Positions 7,479 through 12,889 of a DNA stretch of 12,889 bases are shown here, in pieces (the first letter of the stretch is position 1; each line of letters opens with the position of its first letter). The translations under genes were made by a program, and so were the position numbers. The stretch is from Methylococcaceae bacterium (GTDB lineage Bacteria; Pseudomonadota; Gammaproteobacteria; Methylococcales; Methylomonadaceae), in assembly GCA_947505055.1 (NCBI GenBank), contig CANNLO010000103.1, positions 1 to 12,889 on the forward strand, read 5' to 3'. The notes under the pieces were generated by a model, which worked only from the letters and a program-made list of their open reading frames with translations, searched no databases and had not been told where the DNA came from.

Positions 7479-9067
7479 GCAACAGCTTCCGCAACTGCTT
7501 TAATAATGATTTCTTGTGTTTGTAAATCTAAGTAAGGATGCATAGGTAAACTAAAAACCCTGGCGGCAACAAGATCAGCCTGCTCAAGTGTGCCCGAAAT
7601 ACGGCACAGTGATTGATAAGCTGGTTGGCGATGCAGTGGCAATGGATAATGGACGGCAGTCGGAATACCTGCAACTTTAAGCTTTTCTAGAACGGCTTCA
7701 CGATTATCAACTTGAAGGGTAAATTGACCCCAAATGCAATTTCTATCTGTACGTACTGTCAACTGCTGAACGGCTGGAACAGTATTCAATAGGTTGTGAT
7801 AACGCGCACCAGCTTGAATGCGTTGCTCGATTTCCCAACTGAAGCTATCTAGTTTTGCCAGTACAACAGCACACTGCAGGGTATCCATGCGCCCACCTAC
7901 ACCAATACGGGCATGGTAATAACGACGTTCCTGTCCGTGAACGCGAATTTCTCGCATGGCCTTAGCCAAGTTATCATCATTAGTGAAAATTGCACCGCCA
8001 TCACCATAGCAGCCCAATGGTTTGCTTGGAAAGAAACTGGTACAACCAATAGTAGACAGATTGCACGTTTTACGACCTTTATAGGTTGCACCAAAACTCT
8101 GCGCAGCATCTTCGATTACCTTGATATTGCTATACTTAGCGGCAATAGCATTAATCTCGTCCATATCAGCCACTTGACCATATAACGAGACTGGGATGAT
8201 TGCTTTAGTCTTAGAGGTAATAGCCGCTTCAATCAAATTTGGATTGATATTGCAGGTATCGGGTTCAACATCAACAAAGACCGGAATAGCACCCAGCAAA
8301 GCAATCACTTCTGCTGTGGCAACAAAAGTGAAGGGCGTAGTAATTACTTCGTCGCCAGTCTTTACACCGATAGCCATTAATGATATTAACAGCGCATCAG
8401 TACCTGATGCTACAGTGATGCAATGCTTTGCTTCAGTATAGGATTCTAGGCGTTGCTCAAGCTCACGAACTTCTGGCCCCATGATGTATTGACCGTGGCG
8501 CAAAACAGTTTCAATATTGCGCTCCAGTTGAGGCCGTATAGATGCCTGTTGGGAGGCGAGATCAATGAAATCTATTGGCGTTGCTATGCTTGTGAGGTTA
8601 TTTTTTTCGTGCAACCATGCCATCGCTTCGGCAGGATTTTTGCAGGAAACTTCTCCAAGCGCATCAAAACTTTTGTTTTCAGTGACGACACATACTCTTT
8701 CACCCTTTAATACACGAGCCGAGACTGCAATTTGTGCATCTTCAAAATCAGAGGCTAGCCGATAGACTTTAAACTGTTCAAAGCCATGGTTAGTGAGGAT
8801 ATTAACAGTGCCAAGCAGGTGTTCGATCAATTTTGGAATCAATTCCGCCACAACTTCTGGCGGCAGACCTCGGTTTTTAAAGGTACGCCTAGTTACATAA
8901 TTCAACGTTGCTAAAGAGGATGCGGAAACCCAAAGTTGAGCACGACCGGCTTGTGCTTCAAGAAAAATGAACTCAGTTTCATTGGCTGAGTTTTCTTTTA
9001 ACCATAGATCAATAATGACATTGACGTCGAGTATTAAATGCTTAACGGCGATTAACATATTTTTCAT
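7475..9067 (-). CDS. wbpE: PIN domain fused to WbpE-like PLP aminotransferase
   Basis: The 530-residue product joins two domains. Residues about 10-152 are a VapC-like PIN domain: LILDVNVIIDLW (Asp14), VSASSLATLNYVTRR (47-61), SDFEDAQIA (Asp110), VTENKSFDAL (128-137), ending in NPAEAMAWL. Residues about 164-530 are a complete DegT-family aminotransferase that opens like WbpE (IDFIDLASQQ, RHGQYIMGPEV), with ASGTDALL (220-227), PFTFVATAEVIAL (245-257), VIEDAAQSFGA (Asp320, Gln323) and the PLP lysine Lys349 in SFFPSKPLGCYGDGGA. WbpE itself is about 360 residues, so the PIN part is extra. No stop, frameshift or good internal ribosome-binding site is seen at the junction; Met149 is the only nearby ATG. 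The aminotransferase should put the 3-amino group on UDP-3-keto-GlcNAcA from glutamate. The start overlaps the antitoxin-like gene by 26 bases; an alternative ATG lies at 9058. Confidence 0.9.
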   Translation of the reverse strand: MKNMLIAVKHLILDVNVIIDLWLKENSANETEFIFLEAQAGRAQLWVSASSLATLNYVTRRTFKNRGLPPEVVAELIPKLIEHLLGTVNILTNHGFEQFKVYRLASDFEDAQIAVSARVLKGERVCVVTENKSFDALGEVSCKNPAEAMAWLHEKNNLTSIATPIDFIDLASQQASIRPQLERNIETVLRHGQYIMGPEVRELEQRLESYTEAKHCITVASGTDALLISLMAIGVKTGDEVITTPFTFVATAEVIALLGAIPVFVDVEPDTCNINPNLIEAAITSKTKAIIPVSLYGQVADMDEINAIAAKYSNIKVIEDAAQSFGATYKGRKTCNLSTIGCTSFFPSKPLGCYGDGGAIFTNDDNLAKAMREIRVHGQERRYYHARIGVGGRMDTLQCAVVLAKLDSFSWEIEQRIQAGARYHNLLNTVPAVQQLTVRTDRNCIWGQFTLQVDNREAVLEKLKVAGIPTAVHYPLPLHRQPAYQSLCRISGTLEQADLVAARVFSLPMHPYLDLQTQEIIIKAVAEAVA

Positions 9068-9323
9068 CTAGATGTTCGTGCCATATATTTTTATAGTCTT
9101 GCGCTGTTAATGGTTGACTGCTTTTTAGTAGGTCGTTATAAGAACCAAGAATACTGTCAATTTGCTGGCGTATGTCGGTATCATTGCCCGCTTCTAATTG
9201 GCTAGCGGTCGAAATAATTTCAGTTTCTGGCAGCTCAACTTTTACAGTAAATTTATCATGCACAAATTTTATTTCTGCTGGGATACAGACAACTCCGTGG
9301 TCACAAATTGCTTCAATGATCAT
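9042..9323 (-). CDS. Small antitoxin-like protein partnering the PIN domain
   Basis: The 93-residue product is short and acidic toward the C-terminus. It starts with a beta-rich segment (MIIEAICDHGVVCIPAEI, then KFTVKVELPETEI) that resembles the N-terminus of DUF104/AbrB-like antitoxins. A helical, charged tail follows (DIRQQIDSILGSY and DYKNIWHEHLDEKY), the kind of region that wraps a PIN toxin. The evidence for antitoxin function is this layout plus its position directly upstream of, and overlapping by 26 bases, a PIN-domain gene, as in vapBC-type modules. It has its own good ribosome-binding site (CGGAG, 6-base spacer) and follows a 54-base gap, the largest in the wbpA-to-wbpI block. It has no known role in sugar synthesis. 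It could instead be an unrelated small protein; the family match is by eye only. Confidence 0.65.
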   Translation of the reverse strand: MIIEAICDHGVVCIPAEIKFVHDKFTVKVELPETEIISTASQLEAGNDTDIRQQIDSILGSYNDLLKSSQPLTAQDYKNIWHEHLDEKYVNRR

Positions 9324-9329
9324 GCTTAT

Positions 9330-9334
9330 CTCCG
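9330..9334 (-). promoter_or_regulatory. Ribosome-binding site of the antitoxin-like gene
   Basis: CGGAG on the minus strand, 6 bases before the ATG at 9323. It is the clearest Shine-Dalgarno sequence in this part of the operon and supports an independent translation start for the antitoxin-like gene. Confidence 0.7.
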
Positions 9335-9349
9335 TTATATTAAGTTGCT

Positions 9350-9359
9350 TGCGATCGCA
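9350..9359. repeat. 10-base perfect palindrome TGCGATCGCA
   Basis: TGCGATCGCA reads the same on both strands and lies in the 54-base gap between wbpD and the antitoxin-like gene, 26 bases before the ATG. It could be an operator for an autoregulating toxin-antitoxin pair, but short palindromes also occur by chance and no promoter with a good -35 box was found around it. Confidence 0.4.
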
Positions 9360-9370
9360 GTAGTTTTTAA

Positions 9371-9394
9371 TCGCACTTTAGTCTTCAAGTGCGA
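9371..9394. repeat. Inverted repeat (8-base arms, 8-base loop) at the wbpD stop
   Basis: The arms TCGCACTT (9371-9378) and AAGTGCGA (9387-9394) are perfectly complementary around an 8-base loop. The repeat overlaps the last codons and stop of wbpD. No run of T follows it on the minus strand, so it is not a standard intrinsic terminator. It could be an mRNA-processing or stability hairpin, or an operator half of the toxin-antitoxin module. The structure is seen directly; the role is unknown. Confidence 0.5.
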
Positions 9395-9959
9395 TCAAGA
9401 TATCATGTTGCAAGCGATAACGTTTCCCAGTAGCTGGGCATATGGCAGTCGCCTCACCCCTCACAGGCAAATCAAGTCGCTCGCCGTGCTGACTAATCCA
9501 TCCTATTTGTTTTGCCGGTACTCCAACCATTAAGGCGTAATTGGGTACATCTCGATTGATGACTGCACCAGCTCCAATAAAGGCATATTCTCCAACCGTT
9601 ACCCCGCAAACAATCGTGCAATTTGCACCTAAGGTCGCGCCGCGTTTAATGTGTGTTTTACGATATTCATTTTTGCGAGTTACCGCAGAACGTGGATTGT
9701 AAACATTGGTAAATACCATGCTAGGGCCACAGAAAACGTCATCATCAAGCTGAACCGCATCATAAACTGAAACGTTATTTTGAATTTTAACGGTATTGCC
9801 GATCAACACATCGTTGCCGACGAAAACGTTCTGCCCTAATGAACAGCCATTACCAATTTGGGCTCCACCGCACACATGTGCCCAATGCCAAATATATGAA
9901 CCTTCGCCGATTTTCGCGCCTTCGTCAACGATGGCGGTAGAATGAATAGTCACAGTCAT
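9378..9959 (-). CDS. wbpD: WbpD-like N-acetyltransferase (left-handed beta-helix)
   Basis: The 193-residue product has the imperfect hexapeptide repeats of a left-handed beta-helix acyltransferase ([19 protein letters not shown], then [21 protein letters not shown]), followed by the family block [12 protein letters not shown] (82-93) and [25 protein letters not shown] (105-129, quoted in part). The length matches WbpD/WlbB (about 190 residues). The known reaction is acetyl-CoA-dependent acetylation of the 3-amino group of UDP-GlcNAc3NA to give UDP-GlcNAc3NAcA, the step after the WbpE aminotransferase. Such enzymes act as trimers in the cytoplasm. The ATG lies one base after the wbpB stop. Its C-terminus has a single-Cys [11 protein letters not shown] segment, a degenerate version of a tail seen in relatives. 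Confidence 0.92.
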   Translation of the reverse strand: MTVTIHSTAIVDEGAKIGEGSYIWHWAHVCGGAQIGNGCSLGQNVFVGNDVLIGNTVKIQNNVSVYDAVQLDDDVFCGPSMVFTNVYNPRSAVTRKNEYRKTHIKRGATLGANCTIVCGVTVGEYAFIGAGAVINRDVPNYALMVGVPAKQIGWISQHGERLDLPVRGEATAICPATGKRYRLQHDILIALED

Positions 9960-9960
9960 A

Positions 9961-11022
9961 TCAGTAATCCAGTGGTAGAGAAATACGTTTACCGTCTCGT
10001 GCAGACAGGTAGGTTGCGATAAGTGTTTCTAAGGATTTCAAGCCTTCACGGCCATCAGTATCCGGACTGGCTTCACCTTGTAACACTTTAATGACATTAT
10101 CATAATACAAGGGGTGTCCAAAACCATAAACAGAGGTTGTTTCATAACTGATCTGCCCTATGTTTTTATCCGCTTCATGTGGCTCAGAAAAATCCCAATG
10201 CTGAATTTCATTTACCGCCACGCCACCAACTCGCACCGTTCCTTTTTCACCCAGAATGGTAATACTACCTTCCAGATTCTTTGGATAAGTCAGCATAGTG
10301 ACATTCATAGAACCTAAAGCGCCGGAACGCCACTTTACACTGATGACTCCCGTATCTTCAACTTCTATGTTACGCGCTAGTGTTGCGGTATAAGCTTGAA
10401 TGCTTTCGATAGGGCCTATCAACCAATCTAATAAGTCAACATAGTGACTCGCTTGATTCATAAACGCACCACCATCAAACTCCCACGTACCACGCCATGC
10501 GGCGCTGTCGTAATATTCTTGCGGTCGCGTCCAGAATACATTGAGATTGACCATGTAAATTCTTCCGAAACGGCCTTGCTCGATCGCTTGCTTAAGTAAT
10601 TGCAAAGTCGCATTACGTCGATTTTGCTTAACGACAAAAAGCCTCACATTAGCATCGTCGCAGGCTTTGACCATACGAAGACCATCATGCCAGCGTGTTG
10701 CCATCGGCTTTTCAGTCATTACATGCAGTCCTACTGTTGCAACATCGATGGTCTGCTCTGGATGTAAGCCACTAGGAGTGGTCAGCACAACAATATCAGC
10801 GGTGGTATCTTTTAGTAACTTGTTCAGACTAGAAAATGGTTTTGCACCTGTTATTTCAGCAGCCGCTTTAAGTGCTTTAGGATCAATATCACAAACACTC
10901 ACTAATTCAGCGTGTTCAGCGTGCTGTTTTATGGCAGCAAAGTGATTTTGCGCAATACGACCACACCCTACAAGTGCAAAACGAATTTTTCGATTATTAA
11001 TGGGCTCAGGAAAGTGGCGCAT
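9961..11022 (-). CDS. wbpB: WbpB-like UDP-GlcNAcA 3-dehydrogenase (Gfo/Idh/MocA family)
   Basis: The 353-residue product is an NAD-dependent oxidoreductase of the Gfo/Idh/MocA family. The Rossmann motif GCGRIAQNH is at residues 19-27, the family EKP motif at 104-106 (MTEKPMA), and the catalytic-domain segment [19 protein letters not shown] at 183-201 with His193 and Asp196. In the pathway it oxidises C3 of UDP-GlcNAcA to the 3-keto sugar used by the WbpE aminotransferase; in WbpB/WbpE systems the NADH is recycled with 2-oxoglutarate. The open frame could begin at a TTG at 11028, but the ATG at 11022 is preferred because AAAGG lies 7 bases upstream. This start is 2 bases after the wbpA stop. 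It is somewhat longer than Pseudomonas WbpB (about 316 residues), closer to the WlbA-type length. Confidence 0.9.
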   Translation of the reverse strand: MRHFPEPINNRKIRFALVGCGRIAQNHFAAIKQHAEHAELVSVCDIDPKALKAAAEITGAKPFSSLNKLLKDTTADIVVLTTPSGLHPEQTIDVATVGLHVMTEKPMATRWHDGLRMVKACDDANVRLFVVKQNRRNATLQLLKQAIEQGRFGRIYMVNLNVFWTRPQEYYDSAAWRGTWEFDGGAFMNQASHYVDLLDWLIGPIESIQAYTATLARNIEVEDTGVISVKWRSGALGSMNVTMLTYPKNLEGSITILGEKGTVRVGGVAVNEIQHWDFSEPHEADKNIGQISYETTSVYGFGHPLYYDNVIKVLQGEASPDTDGREGLKSLETLIATYLSARDGKRISLPLDY

Positions 11023-11024
11023 GT

Positions 11025-12329
11025 TCAAGCCTTTACTATATGGTCAGCAACCGCTAAATAGCGACCTCGAGAATCAACAATCAGCTTTGCATTTTCTTTA
11101 ATAAGCTCATAGTCAAATTTATCATGATCGGTCGCCAAGAGCACACAATCAAATGAAGACAAGCCTTCCGCCGTTAACTGAATACTTGTGAGTTTAAAAC
11201 TGTGTTCGCGCATAACCGGAAAAACTGAAATATGTGGATCACTGTAAGCTATATCAGCCCCCAGATCACGCAATTTTTCCATGAGTATGACAGAGGGAGA
11301 TTCACGCATGTCATCCACATTCTTCTTGTAGGCAATGCCAAGTACCAAAATTTTGCTACCATTAATGGCCTTTTTAACCAAATTTAATGCCGATGTTACT
11401 TTAGCAATAACATAATCAGGCATAGAAGAGTTAACTTCGCCTGCTAATTCAATAAAACGGGTATGTATACCGTATTCCCTTGCTTTCCAGGTAAGATAGA
11501 AAGGATCAATCGGAATGCAATGCCCGCCCAAACCAGGGCCTGGGTAATAAGGAACAAAACCAAATGGTTTTGTCGCAGCAGCACGAATAACTTCGTGGAT
11601 ATCTATATCCATTTTATCTGCAACAACTTTCATTTCGTTAACTAGACCAATATTTACAGCTCGGTGAATATTTTCAAGTAGCTTGGTCAGTTCCGCTGCT
11701 CGCGGAGAGCTTACTGGCACAACTTTGTCGATCACTTGACCATAGAGTGCTAGCCCAACCTCAAGACAAACAGGCGTGTGCCCCCCGCAGACCTTAGGAA
11801 TGGTTCGAGTAGTAAAATTAGGGTTACCAGGATCTTCACGCTCCGGTGAATAGACTAGAAAAATATCCTTGCCAACCTTCAATCCACTCGACTCAATACG
11901 AGGAAGCAGCTCTTCATCTGTAGTGCCGGGATAAGTTGTACTTTCCAAGGAGACGACCTGACCAGAACGAAGATAAGGTATTAAAGAATCAGTGGTATTA
12001 AGAACATAACTGAGGTCTGGCTCGCGATATTTATTAAGTGGCGTTGGCACACAAAGTATTAATGCATCTGCTTCTGCAACACGTGAAAAATCTACGGTAG
12101 CTTCAAAGCCTTGTGCGAGTGCGTTTTCAATCGACTGACTAGATATATGTTCAATATAGCATTTACCCTTACTTAATAAATCGACTTTGTGCTGATCAAT
12201 ATCAAAGCCGATGACCTTATAACCGACTTCACAATACCGAATCATAAGGGGGAGCCCAACATAACCAAGACCAACAATACCAATTGTGGCTTTTTTATCG
12301 TTGAGTTTTTGAAAAAGATCAATCTTCAC
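11025..12329 (-). CDS. wbpA: WbpA-like UDP-N-acetyl-D-glucosamine 6-dehydrogenase
   Basis: The 434-residue product belongs to the UDP-glucose/UDP-ManNAc dehydrogenase family and matches WbpA in length (about 436). The NAD motif GLGYVG is at residues 20-25. Other landmarks are CVPTPL (93-98), [12 protein letters not shown] (129-140), [10 protein letters not shown] (160-169), the active-site Lys216 in [20 protein letters not shown] (213-232) and the catalytic Cys271 in [18 protein letters not shown]-terminal UDP-binding domain follows, with [18 protein letters not shown] (329-346). It oxidises C6 of UDP-GlcNAc twice to give UDP-GlcNAcA, the first committed step of the diacetamido-uronic acid pathway. 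Translation starts at GTG, supported by AAAAGGA 8 bases upstream. Confusion with WecC (UDP-ManNAc dehydrogenase) is possible, but wbpB, D, E and I alongside favour WbpA. Confidence 0.93.
   Translation of the reverse strand: MKIDLFQKLNDKKATIGIVGLGYVGLPLMIRYCEVGYKVIGFDIDQHKVDLLSKGKCYIEHISSQSIENALAQGFEATVDFSRVAEADALILCVPTPLNKYREPDLSYVLNTTDSLIPYLRSGQVVSLESTTYPGTTDEELLPRIESSGLKVGKDIFLVYSPEREDPGNPNFTTRTIPKVCGGHTPVCLEVGLALYGQVIDKVVPVSSPRAAELTKLLENIHRAVNIGLVNEMKVVADKMDIDIHEVIRAAATKPFGFVPYYPGPGLGGHCIPIDPFYLTWKAREYGIHTRFIELAGEVNSSMPDYVIAKVTSALNLVKKAINGSKILVLGIAYKKNVDDMRESPSVILMEKLRDLGADIAYSDPHISVFPVMREHSFKLTSIQLTAEGLSSFDCVLLATDHDKFDYELIKENAKLIVDSRGRYLAVADHIVKA
11030..11034 (-). promoter_or_regulatory. 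Ribosome-binding site deciding the wbpB start
   Basis: AAAGG on the minus strand lies 7 bases before the ATG at 11022 and inside the last codons of wbpA. It favours the ATG over the in-frame TTG two codons earlier. Confidence 0.6.
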
Positions 12330-12425
12330 TATTTATATCCTTTTATAATACTCTTACCTATTAATCAGAAACCAAACAAGTCATCACTCTAAAAAAGTAG
12401 TTAAACACCCTGTAATACCTTATTA
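12330..12425 (-). other. 96-base intergenic gap, the longest in the window
   Basis: This AT-rich gap separates the glycosyltransferase from wbpA. On the minus strand it holds a run of six T (12396-12391) not preceded by a convincing hairpin, and a TATTAT (12350-12345) that resembles a -10 box but lies too close to the wbpA ribosome-binding site and lacks a good -35 box. It may hold a weak terminator or a promoter for the uronic-acid genes; neither can be shown from sequence alone. Confidence 0.3.
12338..12344 (-). promoter_or_regulatory. Ribosome-binding site for the GTG start of wbpA
   Basis: AAAAGGA on the minus strand, 8 bases before the GTG at 12329. It supports the GTG as the start codon; no ATG lies in frame nearby. 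Confidence 0.6.
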
Positions 12426-12889
12426 TTAGACTTTATTTATAATAGTCGCAAACCAGAGGAATAAGGTCCCTTGCCAAGTCTGGCGATAAAGCCCACAGAC
12501 TTCAAGCAATCGAATTCTATCTTTAAGCTTGCTGCCTCGAAACTTACCAAAAGTGGCCAAAATTACTTGATTATCTCTAGTTAATAAATGGTTAACATTT
12601 AACAATGCTTGATAATTAATAGAATTCCATACTTTAAATCGTCCATCAAAGGCATAGACCATGCGATCTATTTTTGCCTTAAGGCCAGAATTATGACCTA
12701 CCAGTGCGCTATTATGTTGTCGATACAGTAGCGACGACTGGGAATCGTAAAACATCACACCACCGACACCTTTGATTAATTGATACAGCCACCAGTCATG
12801 GGACACTACCTGCTGCAAACCGGTTTTTTCAAGGACCATTTTAGTACGTTGATTAAAGACCATGGTGTTACCACCGGCAATGCTTTGCA
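12426..12889 (-). CDS. Family 2 glycosyltransferase, C-terminal part
   Basis: The gene enters from the high-coordinate edge, so only about 153 C-terminal residues are visible. The frame continues upstream of the first ATG (12863) as SIAGGNTMVFNQRT, which shows the ATG is internal. The pattern AGGNTMVFN, then VSHDWWLYQLIKGVGGVMFYD, then LLYRQHNSALVGHN is typical of the acceptor-side half of GT2 (GT-A fold) rhamnosyltransferase-like enzymes; the His-Asp in SHDWW is the usual catalytic-base region and RQH a conserved motif. The protein ends in a hydrophobic stretch (GTLFLWFATIINKV). It probably adds one sugar during assembly of the repeat unit on the lipid carrier at the inner face of the membrane. 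The donor and linkage cannot be read from this fragment. Confidence 0.88.
   Translation of the reverse strand, partial: QSIAGGNTMVFNQRTKMVLEKTGLQQVVSHDWWLYQLIKGVGGVMFYDSQSSLLYRQHNSALVGHNSGLKAKIDRMVYAFDGRFKVWNSINYQALLNVNHLLTRDNQVILATFGKFRGSKLKDRIRLLEVCGLYRQTWQGTLFLWFATIINKV

Noticed and set aside
8594..8623. Separate internal start giving a free WbpE aminotransferase (ATG at PIN residue Met149)
   Set aside because: No Shine-Dalgarno sequence is visible before this ATG and it would leave a 15-residue non-native leader; translation as one fusion is the simpler reading, although a minor internal product is not excluded.
9933..9943. GGCGGTAGAAT on the plus strand matches the ops (RfaH recruitment) core GGCGGTAGNNT
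   Set aside because: It is on the strand opposite to every gene and lies inside wbpD coding sequence, so it cannot act on this operon; most likely a chance match. A similar GGCGGTAG near 3851 is rejected for the same reason.
11023..11028. TTG at 11028 as the wbpB start, giving a 4-base overlap with wbpA
   Set aside because: The ATG at 11022 has AAAGG at a better 7-base spacing and the two extra residues add nothing conserved.
12330..12425. Intrinsic terminator or sigma-70 promoter between the glycosyltransferase and wbpA
   Set aside because: The T-run has no convincing stem before it, and the TATTAT box has no good -35 partner and overlaps the ribosome-binding region, so neither is called.

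Overview
This window looks like part of a surface-polysaccharide (O-antigen or capsule type) gene cluster from a Gram-negative bacterium, most likely a member of the Pseudomonadota with moderate GC content (estimated by eye, mid-40s percent). All fourteen genes lie on the minus strand and read from high to low coordinates. They are tightly packed, with gaps of 1 to 96 bases and several overlaps, so they probably form one long operon. No rRNA, tRNA, insertion sequence or CRISPR array was seen, and no gene-free stretch reaches 300 bases.

In transcription order, the window opens with the C-terminal part of a family 2 glycosyltransferase (12889-12426). It is followed by a complete set of five enzymes for UDP-2,3-diacetamido-2,3-dideoxy-D-mannuronic acid: a WbpA-like 6-dehydrogenase, a WbpB-like 3-dehydrogenase, a WbpD-like N-acetyltransferase, a WbpE-like PLP aminotransferase and a WbpI-like 2-epimerase. 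Two tandem, clearly paralogous NAD-dependent sugar epimerases follow (6362-4483). They resemble the pair that Bordetella-type clusters use to make other epimers of diacetamido-uronic acids.

The striking feature lies between wbpD and wbpE. A small antitoxin-like gene (9323-9042) overlaps the next gene, whose 530-residue product is a VapC-like PIN domain fused in frame to a full-length WbpE aminotransferase. It looks as if a toxin-antitoxin module landed inside the pathway operon and the toxin was joined to a biosynthetic enzyme. The PIN active site appears partly degenerate.

The low-coordinate part holds a membrane-anchored protein with a transglutaminase-like Cys-His-Asp triad (4486-3659), then what looks like a second sugar module: an extended SDR epimerase lacking the usual active-site Ser/Thr, an LhgO-like FAD oxidoreductase, a canonical SDR epimerase, and the start of a DegT-family sugar aminotransferase cut by the window edge. 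The sugar made by this second module cannot be named from sequence alone.
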